A stretch of 64,000 bases of DNA, from NCBI GenBank assembly GCA_017993775.1, contig JAGOMA010000018.1, positions 1 through 64,000 on the forward strand, given 5' to 3'. A program made the position numbers and the translations under genes. This document shows, in pieces, positions 8,245 through 16,805 of this stretch (the first letter of the stretch is position 1; every line of letters begins with the position of its first letter). The notes beneath the pieces are model-generated. The model ran no database searches, was not told where the DNA came from, and saw nothing but the letters and a program-made list of their open reading frames with translations. This DNA comes from Chloroflexota bacterium. GTDB lineage: Bacteria > Chloroflexota > Anaerolineae > Promineifilales > Promineifilaceae.

Positions 8245-9866
8245 ACTGCTGTCCCAATCCCGGCGCTGATGACCAAACGCCACGAAACGCCCTGCTTTGG
8301 CAGCTAAAAAACCAGTTAAAAGCGCCCTGTTTTTGGCTGGCGCTGATTGTGCTGCTGCTGATGGCAACATCTTGCCAGGTGATGGGCGAACCGCCGCGCC
8401 TGGCTACCGCTACAGCCCAGGCGCAGCAGACCCCCACGCCCACGCTCGAACCACTCACCCTGGACCTGGCTGACGGCACGGCCGTTGCCGCCCCCATCGC
8501 CACCCGCCCGCCGACCAAACCCAACCCCTCGCTGACGGTCTGGGTAGATGAAACCTCCAAAGCGCACGAAACGGCCGTGCGCCAGATTGCCGACGGATTT
8601 AGCCAGGCGGCCGGTGTCGATGTGGTACTACGCTTTATCGCGCCGTCGCAGATGCCGGATTGGGTGGAAACGGCCGTTGTATCCGACACCTACGATCTGC
8701 CCGACATCCTCATCATCCCCTTGGAATACACGGTAGGGTGGGCCGAGCGCGGTGTGTTGAACGCCGATCTCGCGGAAACGGCTCTCGACCGAATTGGCCG
8801 CGACACGTTTGATCCGGAAGCCGTAGCTCTGGTGCAAACCGGCGGCAAAGCCGCCGCCCTGCCCAGCGATGGATATCACCAATTCCTTCTCTACCGCCAG
8901 GATTGGTTCGACGAGCGCAACCTGGCTGTGCCGGACACTTACGCCGCCATGTTGGCCGCCGCCGAAGCACTCTACGACCCCGAAAACCTGATCTCCGGCT
9001 TTGTCATCCCCACCGAATCCAATCTGGTCACCACCCATCAGGCATTTGAACACCTGGCTGCGGCCAATGGCTGCCAGCTTGTTGGCCAGAGCGGCGAGGT
9101 GCTGTTTTTAGACACTGCCTGCCAGGAAGCGGTTAATTTTTATTACAACATCGTCCATCAATTTAGCCCAGTTGGCGTGCAAACGGACACAAGCGCGCGC
9201 AACGCCTACCTGGAAGGGCGTACCGGCATGATCATGGCTTCGCCGCGCATCTTGCCTATGCTGGCCGGTCTGGACGCGGCGCAGCTGCCAACTTGTCCTG
9301 AGTGCGCCGCAAATCCTGAGCATTTGGCCGAAAACAGTGGTATCATCACCGAAATTCAGGGGAGTGGCGGTACTTCGGCGGCATTTGGCGCAACCACTTA
9401 TTTGGGAATTACCAATGAAGCCGACCCGGAAACGGCCGTAGCCTTTGCCGAATATTGGTTCAACGAAGGGTATGAAACCTGGCTGGCGGTGGAATCGGAA
9501 CGAAAAGTGCCGATGCGCCTGGGAACCACGGCCGATCCCCAACGATTTATTGATGCCTGGGCCGACAGCCCGTTAGCCGGCAGCAGTCAGAGCCTTGCAG
9601 ACATTTTCGACCCGGAAACCATCACCCAACTGCGTGAGGGCATCGCCAGTTCACAACGATGGGGCTTCCGCGAAGGCCAGGGCGGACTGATGGCCAGAGT
9701 GTATCAGGAATTAACTTTTTCCGTGGTACTGCAAGAGATGTTAAGTGGCTATTTCAACGTCGAAAAGACGATTTTCGAGGCTTACAATCGCGTGGTAGAC
9801 CTGATACCCAACTACGCCTTCCCAATTATTGTAGAACCGACATTGGAACCCACACCAGAAAATTAG
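8241..9866 (+). CDS. Extracellular solute-binding lipoprotein (ABC transporter type)
   Basis: 541 residues. About 30 mostly polar residues precede a hydrophobic segment (FWLALIVLLLMATSC) whose Cys is a plausible lipid-anchored residue, although -3 is Ala instead of Leu. A Thr/Pro-rich linker follows and then a substrate-binding fold of the extracellular family 1 type (LTVWVDETSKAHETAVRQIADGFSQAAGVDVVLRFI). Such proteins usually bind sugars or oligosaccharides. No permease genes are adjacent, so it is an orphan binding protein. The start overlaps coaX by ATGA; a later start nearer the hydrophobic segment is possible. Confidence 0.8.
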   Translation: MNCCPNPGADDQTPRNALLWQLKNQLKAPCFWLALIVLLLMATSCQVMGEPPRLATATAQAQQTPTPTLEPLTLDLADGTAVAAPIATRPPTKPNPSLTVWVDETSKAHETAVRQIADGFSQAAGVDVVLRFIAPSQMPDWVETAVVSDTYDLPDILIIPLEYTVGWAERGVLNADLAETALDRIGRDTFDPEAVALVQTGGKAAALPSDGYHQFLLYRQDWFDERNLAVPDTYAAMLAAAEALYDPENLISGFVIPTESNLVTTHQAFEHLAAANGCQLVGQSGEVLFLDTACQEAVNFYYNIVHQFSPVGVQTDTSARNAYLEGRTGMIMASPRILPMLAGLDAAQLPTCPECAANPEHLAENSGIITEIQGSGGTSAAFGATTYLGITNEADPETAVAFAEYWFNEGYETWLAVESERKVPMRLGTTADPQRFIDAWADSPLAGSSQSLADIFDPETITQLREGIASSQRWGFREGQGGLMARVYQELTFSVVLQEMLSGYFNVEKTIFEAYNRVVDLIPNYAFPIIVEPTLEPTPEN

Positions 9867-9878
9867 TAAAGGTCATCG

Positions 9879-10904
9879 ATGAACACGCCTCCTTACGTCG
9901 AAGAAAATTTTGGTATCCTCACAGATGACGATTTTTATCTGGACGCCATTTTAGTTAAACCCGCCAATCTGACAGATGAAAAATTGCGCGTACTGCGGGT
10001 TTGGGTACCTAAATTTCCCCTGACAAAAACCAGTGTGATTACTTGTGCGCGACAAGAAGTGAAGTCTTATGGACCAGACGGCCGTATCGCCCACCTGGTA
10101 TTCGATTTACGTGGCACCGGCGAGAGCGATGGCATCCTGGGCCGGCATAACTTCAAATTAGACCTGGGCGCGGTGGCCGCCTGGGCCGAAGAGCGCTTCG
10201 GCAAGATTAACTTCGGCTTTTTAGGCACGCCAACCTTACGCGAAGGCCGGGTAAACATGTGGCCACTGCGAACCGGCGCGGTGATGGAAACATATTTCTA
10301 TCCGGCTGTGGGTACACCAGACATACTGCCGCCAACCATTGTCTACCTGTCCACATTTGGCCACTTTGGCCAGACAGACGAAAAACTGTGCCGCCAATTG
10401 GCGCAGCAAGGCTTTGCCGTGTATGGTCTGGACCCACTGCGCTATTTGCTTCATGCCAGCGCGCAAGAACGGTTAACGCCCCAGCTTGTAGGCGAGGACT
10501 TGCGCATATTTTTACAGATGCTGCCACAGAATCCCATCGTTATCGGCCAGCCGATGAGCGCGGGATTGGCTATTTTATGGGGCACGCTTACCGATAAGGT
10601 AAAAGGGGTTGTGGCGATTGGCCGCGCTCAGGCTGGTTTGCAGCCGGCGCATATCTTTGTCACTGATAACCCGTATACGTTCCTGTTGACGAGGCAGGTG
10701 GGGAAATTAGCGCCACGGCCGTTCGTCCTGGTGAAACAAAGCGGTCATGCCCTGGGCGGGGACGACGAAGAAATGGCGGCGCTCTTCAACAGCAGCCAGG
10801 AACCACACCGCTTTGAAGTCGCAGAAAACATCGACGCCTCTTTTCTAACCCAGATGGTGAAGTGGGTCAGAGATGTTAGCTCAGTAAATAAAGCCGCAGA
10901 GTAG
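9879..10904 (+). CDS. Alpha/beta-hydrolase-like protein with altered nucleophile elbow
   Basis: 341 residues. The N-terminal half has the typical hydrolase strand and turn AHLVFDLRGTGESDG; a second Rossmann-like core follows (TIVYLSTFGHFGQ, GFAVYGLDPLRYLL). At the position where a GxSxG elbow is expected the sequence is IVIGQPMSAGLAILWG, so the nucleophile Ser is replaced by Pro or shifted. A possible catalytic His is in KQSGHALGGDDEE. It may be a non-hydrolytic relative. It lies 12 bases after the binding lipoprotein and has AAAGG six bases before its ATG, so coaX, lipoprotein and this gene look like one operon. Confidence 0.65.
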   Translation: MNTPPYVEENFGILTDDDFYLDAILVKPANLTDEKLRVLRVWVPKFPLTKTSVITCARQEVKSYGPDGRIAHLVFDLRGTGESDGILGRHNFKLDLGAVAAWAEERFGKINFGFLGTPTLREGRVNMWPLRTGAVMETYFYPAVGTPDILPPTIVYLSTFGHFGQTDEKLCRQLAQQGFAVYGLDPLRYLLHASAQERLTPQLVGEDLRIFLQMLPQNPIVIGQPMSAGLAILWGTLTDKVKGVVAIGRAQAGLQPAHIFVTDNPYTFLLTRQVGKLAPRPFVLVKQSGHALGGDDEEMAALFNSSQEPHRFEVAENIDASFLTQMVKWVRDVSSVNKAAE

Positions 10905-10913
10905 CCATACAGA

Positions 10914-10965
10914 CCCCAAGGGTTTGCTCCTGAGAATTTGGATTTGGGGGACCAAACCCTTGGGG
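10914..10965. repeat. Inverted repeat CCCCAAGGGTTTG, 13-base arms
   Basis: CCCCAAGGGTTTG (10914-10926) and CAAACCCTTGGGG (10953-10965) are perfectly complementary, 26 bases apart. No T-run follows. A similar element with CCCAAAGGGTTT arms is at 16550-16610. It may end the coaX operon transcript. Confidence 0.6.
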
Positions 10966-11004
10966 GCTTCCCCGCTAACCCCAAACTGTTAAAAGGTTGA
11001 AATA

Positions 11005-12027
11005 ATGATGATCGTAATCATGGATGCACAGGCAACAATGAAGGAAAAATCGGCCGTTATTGCCCGCGCCGAATCCTTAGGTTTTAAAATTCATCTCTCA
11101 GATGGCAAAGAGCGCACCATCATCGGCATCATTGGCGACAAGCGTGATTTGGATAAAGAACAAATCGAACGCATGCCCGGCGTGGAACGCGTCGTGCCGG
11201 TGCTGAAACCATTTAAGGTTGCCAGCCGCGAGTTTAAGCCGGAAGACACGGTGTTTTCCATCGGCGAGCATACCGTTGGCGGTAAGGATTTGATCATCAT
11301 GGCCGGGCCGTGTTCGGTGGAGAGCCGCAGCCAGATTATTGAGACAGCCCACGCGGTAAAAGAAGCTGGCGCTCACGTCTTGCGCGGCGGGGCGTTTAAA
11401 CCCCGGTCGTCGCCGTATGCGTTTCAGGGAATGGGCGAAGAAGGGTTGAAGTATTTAGCCGAAGCCCGGGAAGAGACAGGGCTGCCCATCATCACAGAGG
11501 TTATGGAGCCGGCGATGGTGCCGCTGGTTTGCGAATATGCCGATATTTTGCAGATTGGGGCGCGGAATATGCAAAATTATGCGCTGCTGCACGCTGTGGG
11601 CAAATCACAGCATCCGGTTTTGCTGAAACGGGGCATGAGCAGCTTTATCGAAGAATGGCTGATGTGCGCCGAATATATTCTGAGCCATGGCAATACGCGG
11701 GTGATGTTGTGCGAGCGGGGCATCCGCACGTTTGAGAAGTATACGCGCAACACGTTTGACATTAACGCGATTGCTGTGGCCAAACATATGTCTCATCTGC
11801 CGGTCATTGCCGATCCCAGCCACGCGACGGGGAAATGGGAGTATGTGGCCCCGGCAGCGAAAGCGGCCGTGGCCGCTGGGGCAGATGGCATCATCGTCGA
11901 AGTGCATCCGCGGCCAGACGAGGCGTTGTCGGATGGGCTGCAATCGTTGAAGCCGGAGAAATTTGCCAAGCTGGTGGAAGATTTGAAGCGCATTGCCACG
12001 GCCGTTGACCGCAATGTGCCGGAATGA
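11005..12027 (+). CDS. aroF: 3-deoxy-7-phosphoheptulonate synthase (DAHP synthase, type I beta)
   Basis: 340 residues. It condenses phosphoenolpyruvate with erythrose 4-phosphate, the first step of the shikimate pathway. The first 70 residues form the ferredoxin-like regulatory domain seen in the Thermotoga/Bacillus type; the barrel carries [39 protein letters not shown] and DPSHATG, which hold substrate and metal ligands. The N-terminal domain suggests allosteric control by aromatic amino acids. No other aro genes are adjacent. AAGG precedes the first ATG; an ATG two codons later is an alternative. Confidence 0.95.
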   Translation: MMIVIMDAQATMKEKSAVIARAESLGFKIHLSDGKERTIIGIIGDKRDLDKEQIERMPGVERVVPVLKPFKVASREFKPEDTVFSIGEHTVGGKDLIIMAGPCSVESRSQIIETAHAVKEAGAHVLRGGAFKPRSSPYAFQGMGEEGLKYLAEAREETGLPIITEVMEPAMVPLVCEYADILQIGARNMQNYALLHAVGKSQHPVLLKRGMSSFIEEWLMCAEYILSHGNTRVMLCERGIRTFEKYTRNTFDINAIAVAKHMSHLPVIADPSHATGKWEYVAPAAKAAVAAGADGIIVEVHPRPDEALSDGLQSLKPEKFAKLVEDLKRIATAVDRNVPE

Positions 12028-12076
12028 GTTAACGGTAGATACCGGATGAATGATGGAGCCGTCTGGGTGGAAACAC

Positions 12077-12517
12077 TCAGGCGGCTTTTTTGTTGGCGAT
12101 GGTTTGTATGGCGGCAGCGGGTAATGGGCCGGGGTAAACGGCCGTTTCCGGCACATCGTTCACATTCACCCACGCCAGTTCATACAGATTGTCGGGCGAG
12201 TGATGAGGGAATTCCGCCAGGTTCAGGTTGGGCGTGCCGGTAAATTCGGTTATCAGATAAGCGGTTTCGACCTGTTCAAATGTGTTGCCGTTGCTCACCG
12301 ATGTGGTGATGGGGCGGGTCCAGAGGATTGGGCCGAGGGAGATAGCCAGGCTGGTTTCTTCCAAAGCTTCGCGGATGGCGGCGGCGGCCAGTGTTTCGCC
12401 GTCTTCCACGCCGCCGCCCGGAAGGACGGTGAAGGTACTGCCGTCTCGTGTCCGGCGGATCAGCAATAATTTTGCGTCGCGCAGAATGATCAGGGTTACA
12501 CGTTGGCGAATTTTCAT
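12077..12517 (-). CDS. Nudix hydrolase
   Basis: 146 residues from the second of two adjacent ATG codons, which lies six bases after GGGAG; the first ATG (12520) would add one residue. The Nudix box reads [23 protein letters not shown], matching Gx5Ex7REUxEExGU except that the Gly is Ser. The substrate cannot be deduced; similar proteins cleave nucleoside diphosphate derivatives. The ATG overlaps the TGA of the upstream phosphodiesterase gene, so the two are translationally coupled. Confidence 0.88.
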   Translation of the reverse strand: MKIRQRVTLIILRDAKLLLIRRTRDGSTFTVLPGGGVEDGETLAAAAIREALEETSLAISLGPILWTRPITTSVSNGNTFEQVETAYLITEFTGTPNLNLAEFPHHSPDNLYELAWVNVNDVPETAVYPGPLPAAAIQTIANKKAA

Positions 12518-13329
12518 CATAATCTCCCAAATTGGCGCAGGGCGCGGTCCGGATAATCGCTTATCAGGCCATCGACACCCCAATCAACAAGGCGCTGCAT
12601 GTCGGTGGGTTCGTTCACTGTCCAGACGTGTACGGCCGTGCCGCTTTGCTGCGCTGTGCGAATAAACTGTGGGGTCACAATGCGCCAACGGCCGTGATAC
12701 TCCGAAGGCTGCACCGCTTTGGCCGGGCAGCGGAACCAGCGCCCCAATCCCAGGCGGCTTTGGGCCAGCAGACGGGTCGTTTCGCGCAGCGAGCCGACGC
12801 TGGCGGCTTCTGGCAGGGCGCGGCGAAACTCGGCGACGGTTTCGTTGTGGAACGAGCCAACCATGACGTTGTGTTCCATGTGGCACTGACGGATGAGGTC
12901 GGCAAACGGCCGTACCAGCGACGGCTCCTTCTGCTTCATGTCGATGTTGATCCAGTGGGTGGGGAAGGCGGTAAACACGTCTTCCAGGGTGGGAATGGTG
13001 AATTGTTGGCCGCGAAAGGGGAAGGTCTGGCCGTTGTCGGGCGTAAAGCGATAACCGGCGTCTAGTTGTTGTAGTTCAGCCAGGGTTTTTTCTTTGATCA
13101 GGCCACGGCCGTTGGTGGTGCGCTCCACAAACTCGTCATGACAGACGACGATGACGCCATCGGCTGTCTGGTGAATATCCAGTTCCAGGCCATCCGCGCC
13201 CCAATTGGCGGCCTGGCGGAACGAAGGCATGGTGTTTTCCGGCAAATGGCCGGCTGCCCCGCGATGACCGATGATGATGGGACGGCCGTTTTGGGCAAAC
13301 GGGTGGCTTGGTCCAGGCGCGTCTTTCAT
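12517..13329 (-). CDS. Glycerophosphodiester phosphodiesterase
   Basis: 270 residues from the ATG at 13329. GDPD enzymes hydrolyse deacylated phospholipids to glycerol 3-phosphate and an alcohol. The signature IIIGHRGAAGHLPENTMPSF gives the catalytic His/Arg/Glu; LELDIHQTADGVIVVCHDE contains the metal ligands and second His. No signal peptide, so it is cytoplasmic, unlike its paralogue at 13427-14308, which has an N-terminal membrane segment. It is coupled to a Nudix gene. Upstream lies a heptamer repeat tract that leaves no ribosome site, so the exact start is uncertain (TTG at 13338 is possible). Confidence 0.92.
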   Translation of the reverse strand: MKDAPGPSHPFAQNGRPIIIGHRGAAGHLPENTMPSFRQAANWGADGLELDIHQTADGVIVVCHDEFVERTTNGRGLIKEKTLAELQQLDAGYRFTPDNGQTFPFRGQQFTIPTLEDVFTAFPTHWINIDMKQKEPSLVRPFADLIRQCHMEHNVMVGSFHNETVAEFRRALPEAASVGSLRETTRLLAQSRLGLGRWFRCPAKAVQPSEYHGRWRIVTPQFIRTAQQSGTAVHVWTVNEPTDMQRLVDWGVDGLISDYPDRALRQFGRL

Positions 13330-13339
13330 GTCGTTCAAT

Positions 13340-13432
13340 GGAGATTGGAGATTGGAGATTGGATAGTAGAGATTTGAAGTCTCTCAATCGCCAATTTCTT
13401 ATCTCCTATCTCCTATCTCCTATCTCCTATCT
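13340..13432. repeat. Heptamer minisatellite: GGAGATT x3 and TATCTCC x4
   Basis: Between the two phosphodiesterase genes GGAGATT is repeated three times (13340-13360) and the heptamer TATCTCC (the GGAGATA unit on the other strand) is repeated about four times (13400-13429), so the tract can fold back imperfectly. The right end supplies the last codons and the TAG stop of the second phosphodiesterase gene. Short in-frame copies of the same motif occur in the YfhO-flippase gene. Confidence 0.8.
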
Positions 13433-14308
13433 TCCTAATACTTCCAGCAGCAAATCGGGCCGGTCGGTGATGATGCCATCGACGCCCAAATCGACCAGGC
13501 GCTGCATGTCGTCGGAGTCGTTGACAGTCCAGACGTGGACATCCACGTTACGGCCGTGCGCCCCGGCCACAAAAAGCGGCGTGACAACGTGCAAATCACC
13601 GGAGTATTCCGGCACCTGGAAGGCCTCGCCCGGCGGTTCGTAAAGGCGGCCCAAAAAGGCCAGATTCAGGCCGAAGAAAAGGCGGATTTCCGGCTCGGTC
13701 ATGGAAGTGGCGACGCCGGGGCATTTTTCACGGAACTCCACCATCGTTTCAGGGTGGAAGGAGGCGATGAGCACGGTTTGGCGCCGGTCATATTGGTCCA
13801 GCAGGTCGCAGAAGGGTTGGACGATGGACGGCTCTTGCTGCTTGATTTCGATGTTCATCAGCATATCGGGGAAGGCGGTGAAGATTTCTTCCAGGGTGGG
13901 CACGCTGATGCCTTGCCCGCGATAAGGGTAGGTCTGGCCGTCGTCGTCGGTCCAGTAGTAACCGGCGTCGAGTTGTTTGATCTGGTCGAGGGTGAGGTCG
14001 CGGATACGGCCGTTGCCGCCCGTCGTCCTGTCTACCGTGTCGTCGTGCATCACCACCAACACGCCATCTTGCGTGCTGTGAACGTCCATTTCCAGCACGT
14101 CGACGCCCAACGCTACAGCGTTATCAAACGCAGGCAGCGTATTGCTGGGGCGCAACCCTTCGCCGCCCTGATGGGCCATCACCATCACGTCTGGTTGGTC
14201 AAAAAAGGGGTAATCGGGGGCGGCCTGAGCAAATAGGGCCATCACCACGGCGACCACCGCCAGCAGAGCCAGAAGCCCGGCCAAAAAGAGCAAAATTCGA
14301 CGCAGCAT
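13427..14308 (-). CDS. Glycerophosphodiester phosphodiesterase, membrane-anchored or secreted
   Basis: 293 residues. The ATG at 14308 follows GGAGG by six bases and opens a hydrophobic segment (ILLFLAGLLALLAVVAVVMALF) that should anchor or export the enzyme. The catalytic domain follows: VMVMAHQGGEGLRPSNTLPAF, where HRG is replaced by HQG, then LEMDVHSTQDGVLVVMHDDTVDRTTGG. The Arg-to-Gln change may alter activity; the same substitution is known in some paralogues. It is about 40 percent alike by eye to the next gene, probably an old tandem duplication, with one extracellular and one cytoplasmic enzyme. Confidence 0.9.
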   Translation of the reverse strand: MLRRILLFLAGLLALLAVVAVVMALFAQAAPDYPFFDQPDVMVMAHQGGEGLRPSNTLPAFDNAVALGVDVLEMDVHSTQDGVLVVMHDDTVDRTTGGNGRIRDLTLDQIKQLDAGYYWTDDDGQTYPYRGQGISVPTLEEIFTAFPDMLMNIEIKQQEPSIVQPFCDLLDQYDRRQTVLIASFHPETMVEFREKCPGVATSMTEPEIRLFFGLNLAFLGRLYEPPGEAFQVPEYSGDLHVVTPLFVAGAHGRNVDVHVWTVNDSDDMQRLVDLGVDGIITDRPDLLLEVLGR

Positions 14309-14432
14309 GTTTTCCTCCGAATGTGTGTTGGTCGAATTGTAGTCGGGTGTGGCTGAAAGCCCAAACTGCGCGATTTGGGTTCCTTGCTGCCCTATGTTCG
14401 CGTATAATAAAACTCCGAACAGGAGGCGACTT

Positions 14433-14999
14433 TTGGAAATTGCGGAACACACACAATCTGAATTGACGTTGACTAACAACAGTCCGCAGCCCTGGCTGGC
14501 GCTGCTGGCTTTGCTGGGCCTGATGGTGGGGCTGGGTGGCGGTTATCTGCTGCGCCGCTTTCAGATTGGTAAGCTGCTGCCGGAAAGCTGGGCCATCATG
14601 CTGGCGGCAATGCTGATAAGCGTGACCGTTACGGCCGTTCTCCTCATCTTCTTCACACTCGACCAATCTCGCCGCCACGCGGTGACGCTGTGCCACCTGG
14701 ACCGCAGCGCGGGCCAACTGTTAGTGGAACGGTGCGTTGTCTGGCGGTTGTGGCAGCCACATCTGCAAATGTACCCGCTGGCTGGCGTCACGGCAGTTTC
14801 CCTGCGCCAAGACCGTTATGATGCCCACCTGGCGCTGCACCTGAACCACCAGCAGACCATCATCTTAGCCAGCGCGCCACCGGCGGCGGCGGACAACGGC
14901 CGTATAGCCCGTGTCCTGGCAGCCTTTTTGGACGTGCCGCTGGACCTGCACCTCGGTTTCGCGCAGCCAATCCGCTACCGCCCACGCAACGAAATTTAA
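14433..14999 (+). CDS. Hypothetical membrane protein with two transmembrane segments
   Basis: 188 residues from a TTG codon at 14433, chosen because AGGAGG lies six bases upstream (14421-14426) and a TATAAT -10 box is at 14403-14408. An ATG at 14349 lies before this -10 box and is unlikely. Two hydrophobic helices (LALLALLGLMVGLGGGYLL and IMLAAMLISVTVTAVLLIFF) are followed by a soluble domain of about 110 residues. Family not recognised. It is divergent from the phosphodiesterase and 19 bases upstream of an EamA transporter. Confidence 0.7.
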   Translation: MEIAEHTQSELTLTNNSPQPWLALLALLGLMVGLGGGYLLRRFQIGKLLPESWAIMLAAMLISVTVTAVLLIFFTLDQSRRHAVTLCHLDRSAGQLLVERCVVWRLWQPHLQMYPLAGVTAVSLRQDRYDAHLALHLNHQQTIILASAPPAAADNGRIARVLAAFLDVPLDLHLGFAQPIRYRPRNEI

Positions 15000-15018
15000 G
15001 CCTGTTTCCCCGACTATT

Positions 15019-15996
15019 ATGTCTACACTTCTACAAACAACGCCGGCTTCCGGGCCGTCCGAAGCGCCGCGCGGTTATCTGATCGCGGTGGTTAGCGCGG
15101 CTATTTTGTCTACCACGGCCGTTTTCATTCGTTACCTCACGGAAACCTACCACATTCCGCCGCTGGTGTTGGCTTTTTGGCGGGCAGTATTTGTCATTGG
15201 CACGTTGATAATTGGGCTGGGGGTGATACGGCCGTCGCTGCTGCGCGCCGGGCGCGTTCATCTGCCTTATCTGGTGGTGTATGGGCTGGTGTTGGCGATT
15301 TTCAATTCATTGTGGACCCTTTCTGTGGCCCTAAACGGCGCGGCTGTGGCCACCGTTTTGGTCTACTGTTCCGCCGCGTTTACCGCCCTGCTGGGTCGTT
15401 GGCTGCTAAAAGAGCGGCTCGACGCCACCAAAGTGACGGCCGTCATCTTATGCCTTGGCGGCTGCGTGCTGGTGGCGGAAGCGTTTGATCCGGCCGCCTG
15501 GACAGCCAATCCGGTGGGCATTCTGACCGGCGTTCTCTCCGGGCTGGGATACGCCGTATACAGCCTGATGGGCCGGTCGGCGGCGCAGCGCGGCTTGAAC
15601 CCGTGGACCACGTTGTTGTACACCTTTGCCTTTGCGGCTTGTTGTTTGCTGGTGGTGAATTTGCTGCCGGGGACCGGCATTCCGGGCACGGCCGTTCAGC
15701 CCCGCGATCTTCTTTGGTTGGACAGCGCCTGGGCGGGCTGGGCGGTGCTGATTTTGTTGGCCGCCGGACCCACCGTAGCGGGATTTGGTTTGTATAACGT
15801 GAGCCTGAGTTTGCTGCCCTCCAGCGTGGCGAATCTGATTTTGACCTTAGAACCGGCGTTTACGGCCGTGTTGGCTTTTTTCTTGCTGGGCGAACGGCTG
15901 ACGGCCGTAGAGATAACCGGCGCGGCGCTGATTTTGAGTGGCGTGGCGCTGCTGCGGCTGCGCAACGGCCGGTCAACCGCCAAGGCCGCTGTCTGA
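15019..15996 (+). CDS. EamA-family (drug/metabolite) transporter
   Basis: 325 residues starting at ATG 15019. About ten hydrophobic helices form two EamA repeats (about 20-150 and 165-305); the second ends in FTAVLAFFLLGERLTAVEITGAALILSGV, a typical EamA signature. Members export amino acids or other metabolites; substrate not predictable here. No strong ribosome site is seen. The stop is followed by a spacer leading to yegP. Confidence 0.9.
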   Translation: MSTLLQTTPASGPSEAPRGYLIAVVSAAILSTTAVFIRYLTETYHIPPLVLAFWRAVFVIGTLIIGLGVIRPSLLRAGRVHLPYLVVYGLVLAIFNSLWTLSVALNGAAVATVLVYCSAAFTALLGRWLLKERLDATKVTAVILCLGGCVLVAEAFDPAAWTANPVGILTGVLSGLGYAVYSLMGRSAAQRGLNPWTTLLYTFAFAACCLLVVNLLPGTGIPGTAVQPRDLLWLDSAWAGWAVLILLAAGPTVAGFGLYNVSLSLLPSSVANLILTLEPAFTAVLAFFLLGERLTAVEITGAALILSGVALLRLRNGRSTAKAAV

Positions 15997-16153
15997 ACGA
16001 GTTGGCTGGGCAAAACCAGCGCCGGCCCATTTTTGTTTTGGCGGGAATTGGGTAGAATGATACGGTCGTTTTGGGCAAACCTGGAGAGGTTTCCAAAAAA
16101 ATTCTCGTACACCTGGCTGACCGGAAGAGGCAGCCTTTAAAAAGGAGCAACCA

Positions 16154-16501
16154 ATGATTACAAACCCCAAGTTTCAGATATTTTTAGGCAAAAATGGCGA
16201 CCATTATTTTCGGTTAAACGCCCGGAATGGCGAACAGATTTTGGCCAGCGAGGGTTACACCACCAAAGCCAGCTGTGAAAATGGCATTGAGTCGGTGAAG
16301 AAAAATTGTGTGGATGACGGCCGTTTCGAGCGCAAAAAGTCTAGCGACGACCGTTACTACTTCCACCTCAAAGCCACCAACGGGCAAATCATCGGCAGCA
16401 GCCAGATGTACAAAAGCGAACAAGGGCGCGATGGCGGCATCCAATCCGTGCAGAATGTCGCCCCCGATGCGCCGGTCGAAGACCTGACCCTCGCCGAATA
16501 A
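16154..16501 (+). CDS. YegP-family protein with two DUF1508 repeats
   Basis: 115 residues made of two DUF1508 units of about 50 residues: FQIFLGKNGDHYFRLNARNGEQILASEGYTTK and KKSSDDRYYFHLKATNGQIIGSSQMYKSE, each ending in a GI(E/Q)SV turn. The family is small, cytoplasmic and of unknown role. AAAAGGAG lies seven bases before the ATG. It is a single-gene unit, followed by a long inverted repeat. Confidence 0.9.
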   Translation: MITNPKFQIFLGKNGDHYFRLNARNGEQILASEGYTTKASCENGIESVKKNCVDDGRFERKKSSDDRYYFHLKATNGQIIGSSQMYKSEQGRDGGIQSVQNVAPDAPVEDLTLAE

Positions 16502-16549
16502 CCAAACTGGCGCAATTGGGCCTTAACTCAGCGCCAAACACAGGCTTAA

Positions 16550-16610
16550 AAACCCAAAGGGCTTTGCGTCCCGGCACGAAAAGCGCCGAGGTGATAAACC
16601 CTTTGGGTTT
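16550..16610. repeat. Inverted repeat AAACCCAAAGGG, 12-base arms
   Basis: AAACCCAAAGGG (16550-16561) pairs perfectly with CCCTTTGGGTTT (16599-16610), with a GC-rich centre. It may terminate yegP, but no T-run follows. It resembles the element at 10914-10965. Confidence 0.55.
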
Positions 16611-16647
16611 GCGAAAATTAAAATTCCCCCTAAAAACATATCGTTTT

Positions 16648-16676
16648 TTGCGCAGCTAAAGAGGCCATGTTATACT
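16648..16676 (+). promoter_or_regulatory. Putative promoter of the nusA-infB operon
   Basis: TATACT (16671-16676) with a weak TTGCGC 17 bases upstream (16648-16653). It would start a leader of about 120 bases containing the terminator hairpin at 16716-16739. Confidence 0.5.
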
Positions 16677-16715
16677 ATTAAACATTGAGCTTCAGAGTAG
16701 CATATTCTTTGACGG

Positions 16716-16739
16716 AAAGTGGGCCTCCCCACTTTTTTT
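16716..16739 (+). terminator. Intrinsic terminator in the nusA leader (possible attenuator)
   Basis: AAAGTGGG (16716-16723) pairs with CCCACTTT (16728-16735), followed by an uninterrupted T-run to 16739. It lies between the putative promoter and the nusA start (16806), so it either stops readthrough from yegP or attenuates nusA itself. Confidence 0.7.
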
Positions 16740-16805
16740 GTTTTCTATTCGGGGTACTTGCCTTGTCAAGACCAGGAAAAAATATTATGGGTAAGGTTGA
16801 AATCG

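Noticed and set aside
13340..13432. CRISPR or attachment site
   Set aside because: Seven-base tandem units without spacers or tRNA context; a simple minisatellite.
12532..14236. Plus-strand frames of 177 and 233 codons opposite the phosphodiesterases
   Set aside because: Antisense shadows; the minus-strand proteins carry full GDPD signatures.
14349..14432. N-terminal extension of the small membrane protein from ATG 14349
   Set aside because: The TATAAT box at 14403-14408 and AGGAGG at 14421-14426 lie inside this extension, favouring the TTG start at 14433.
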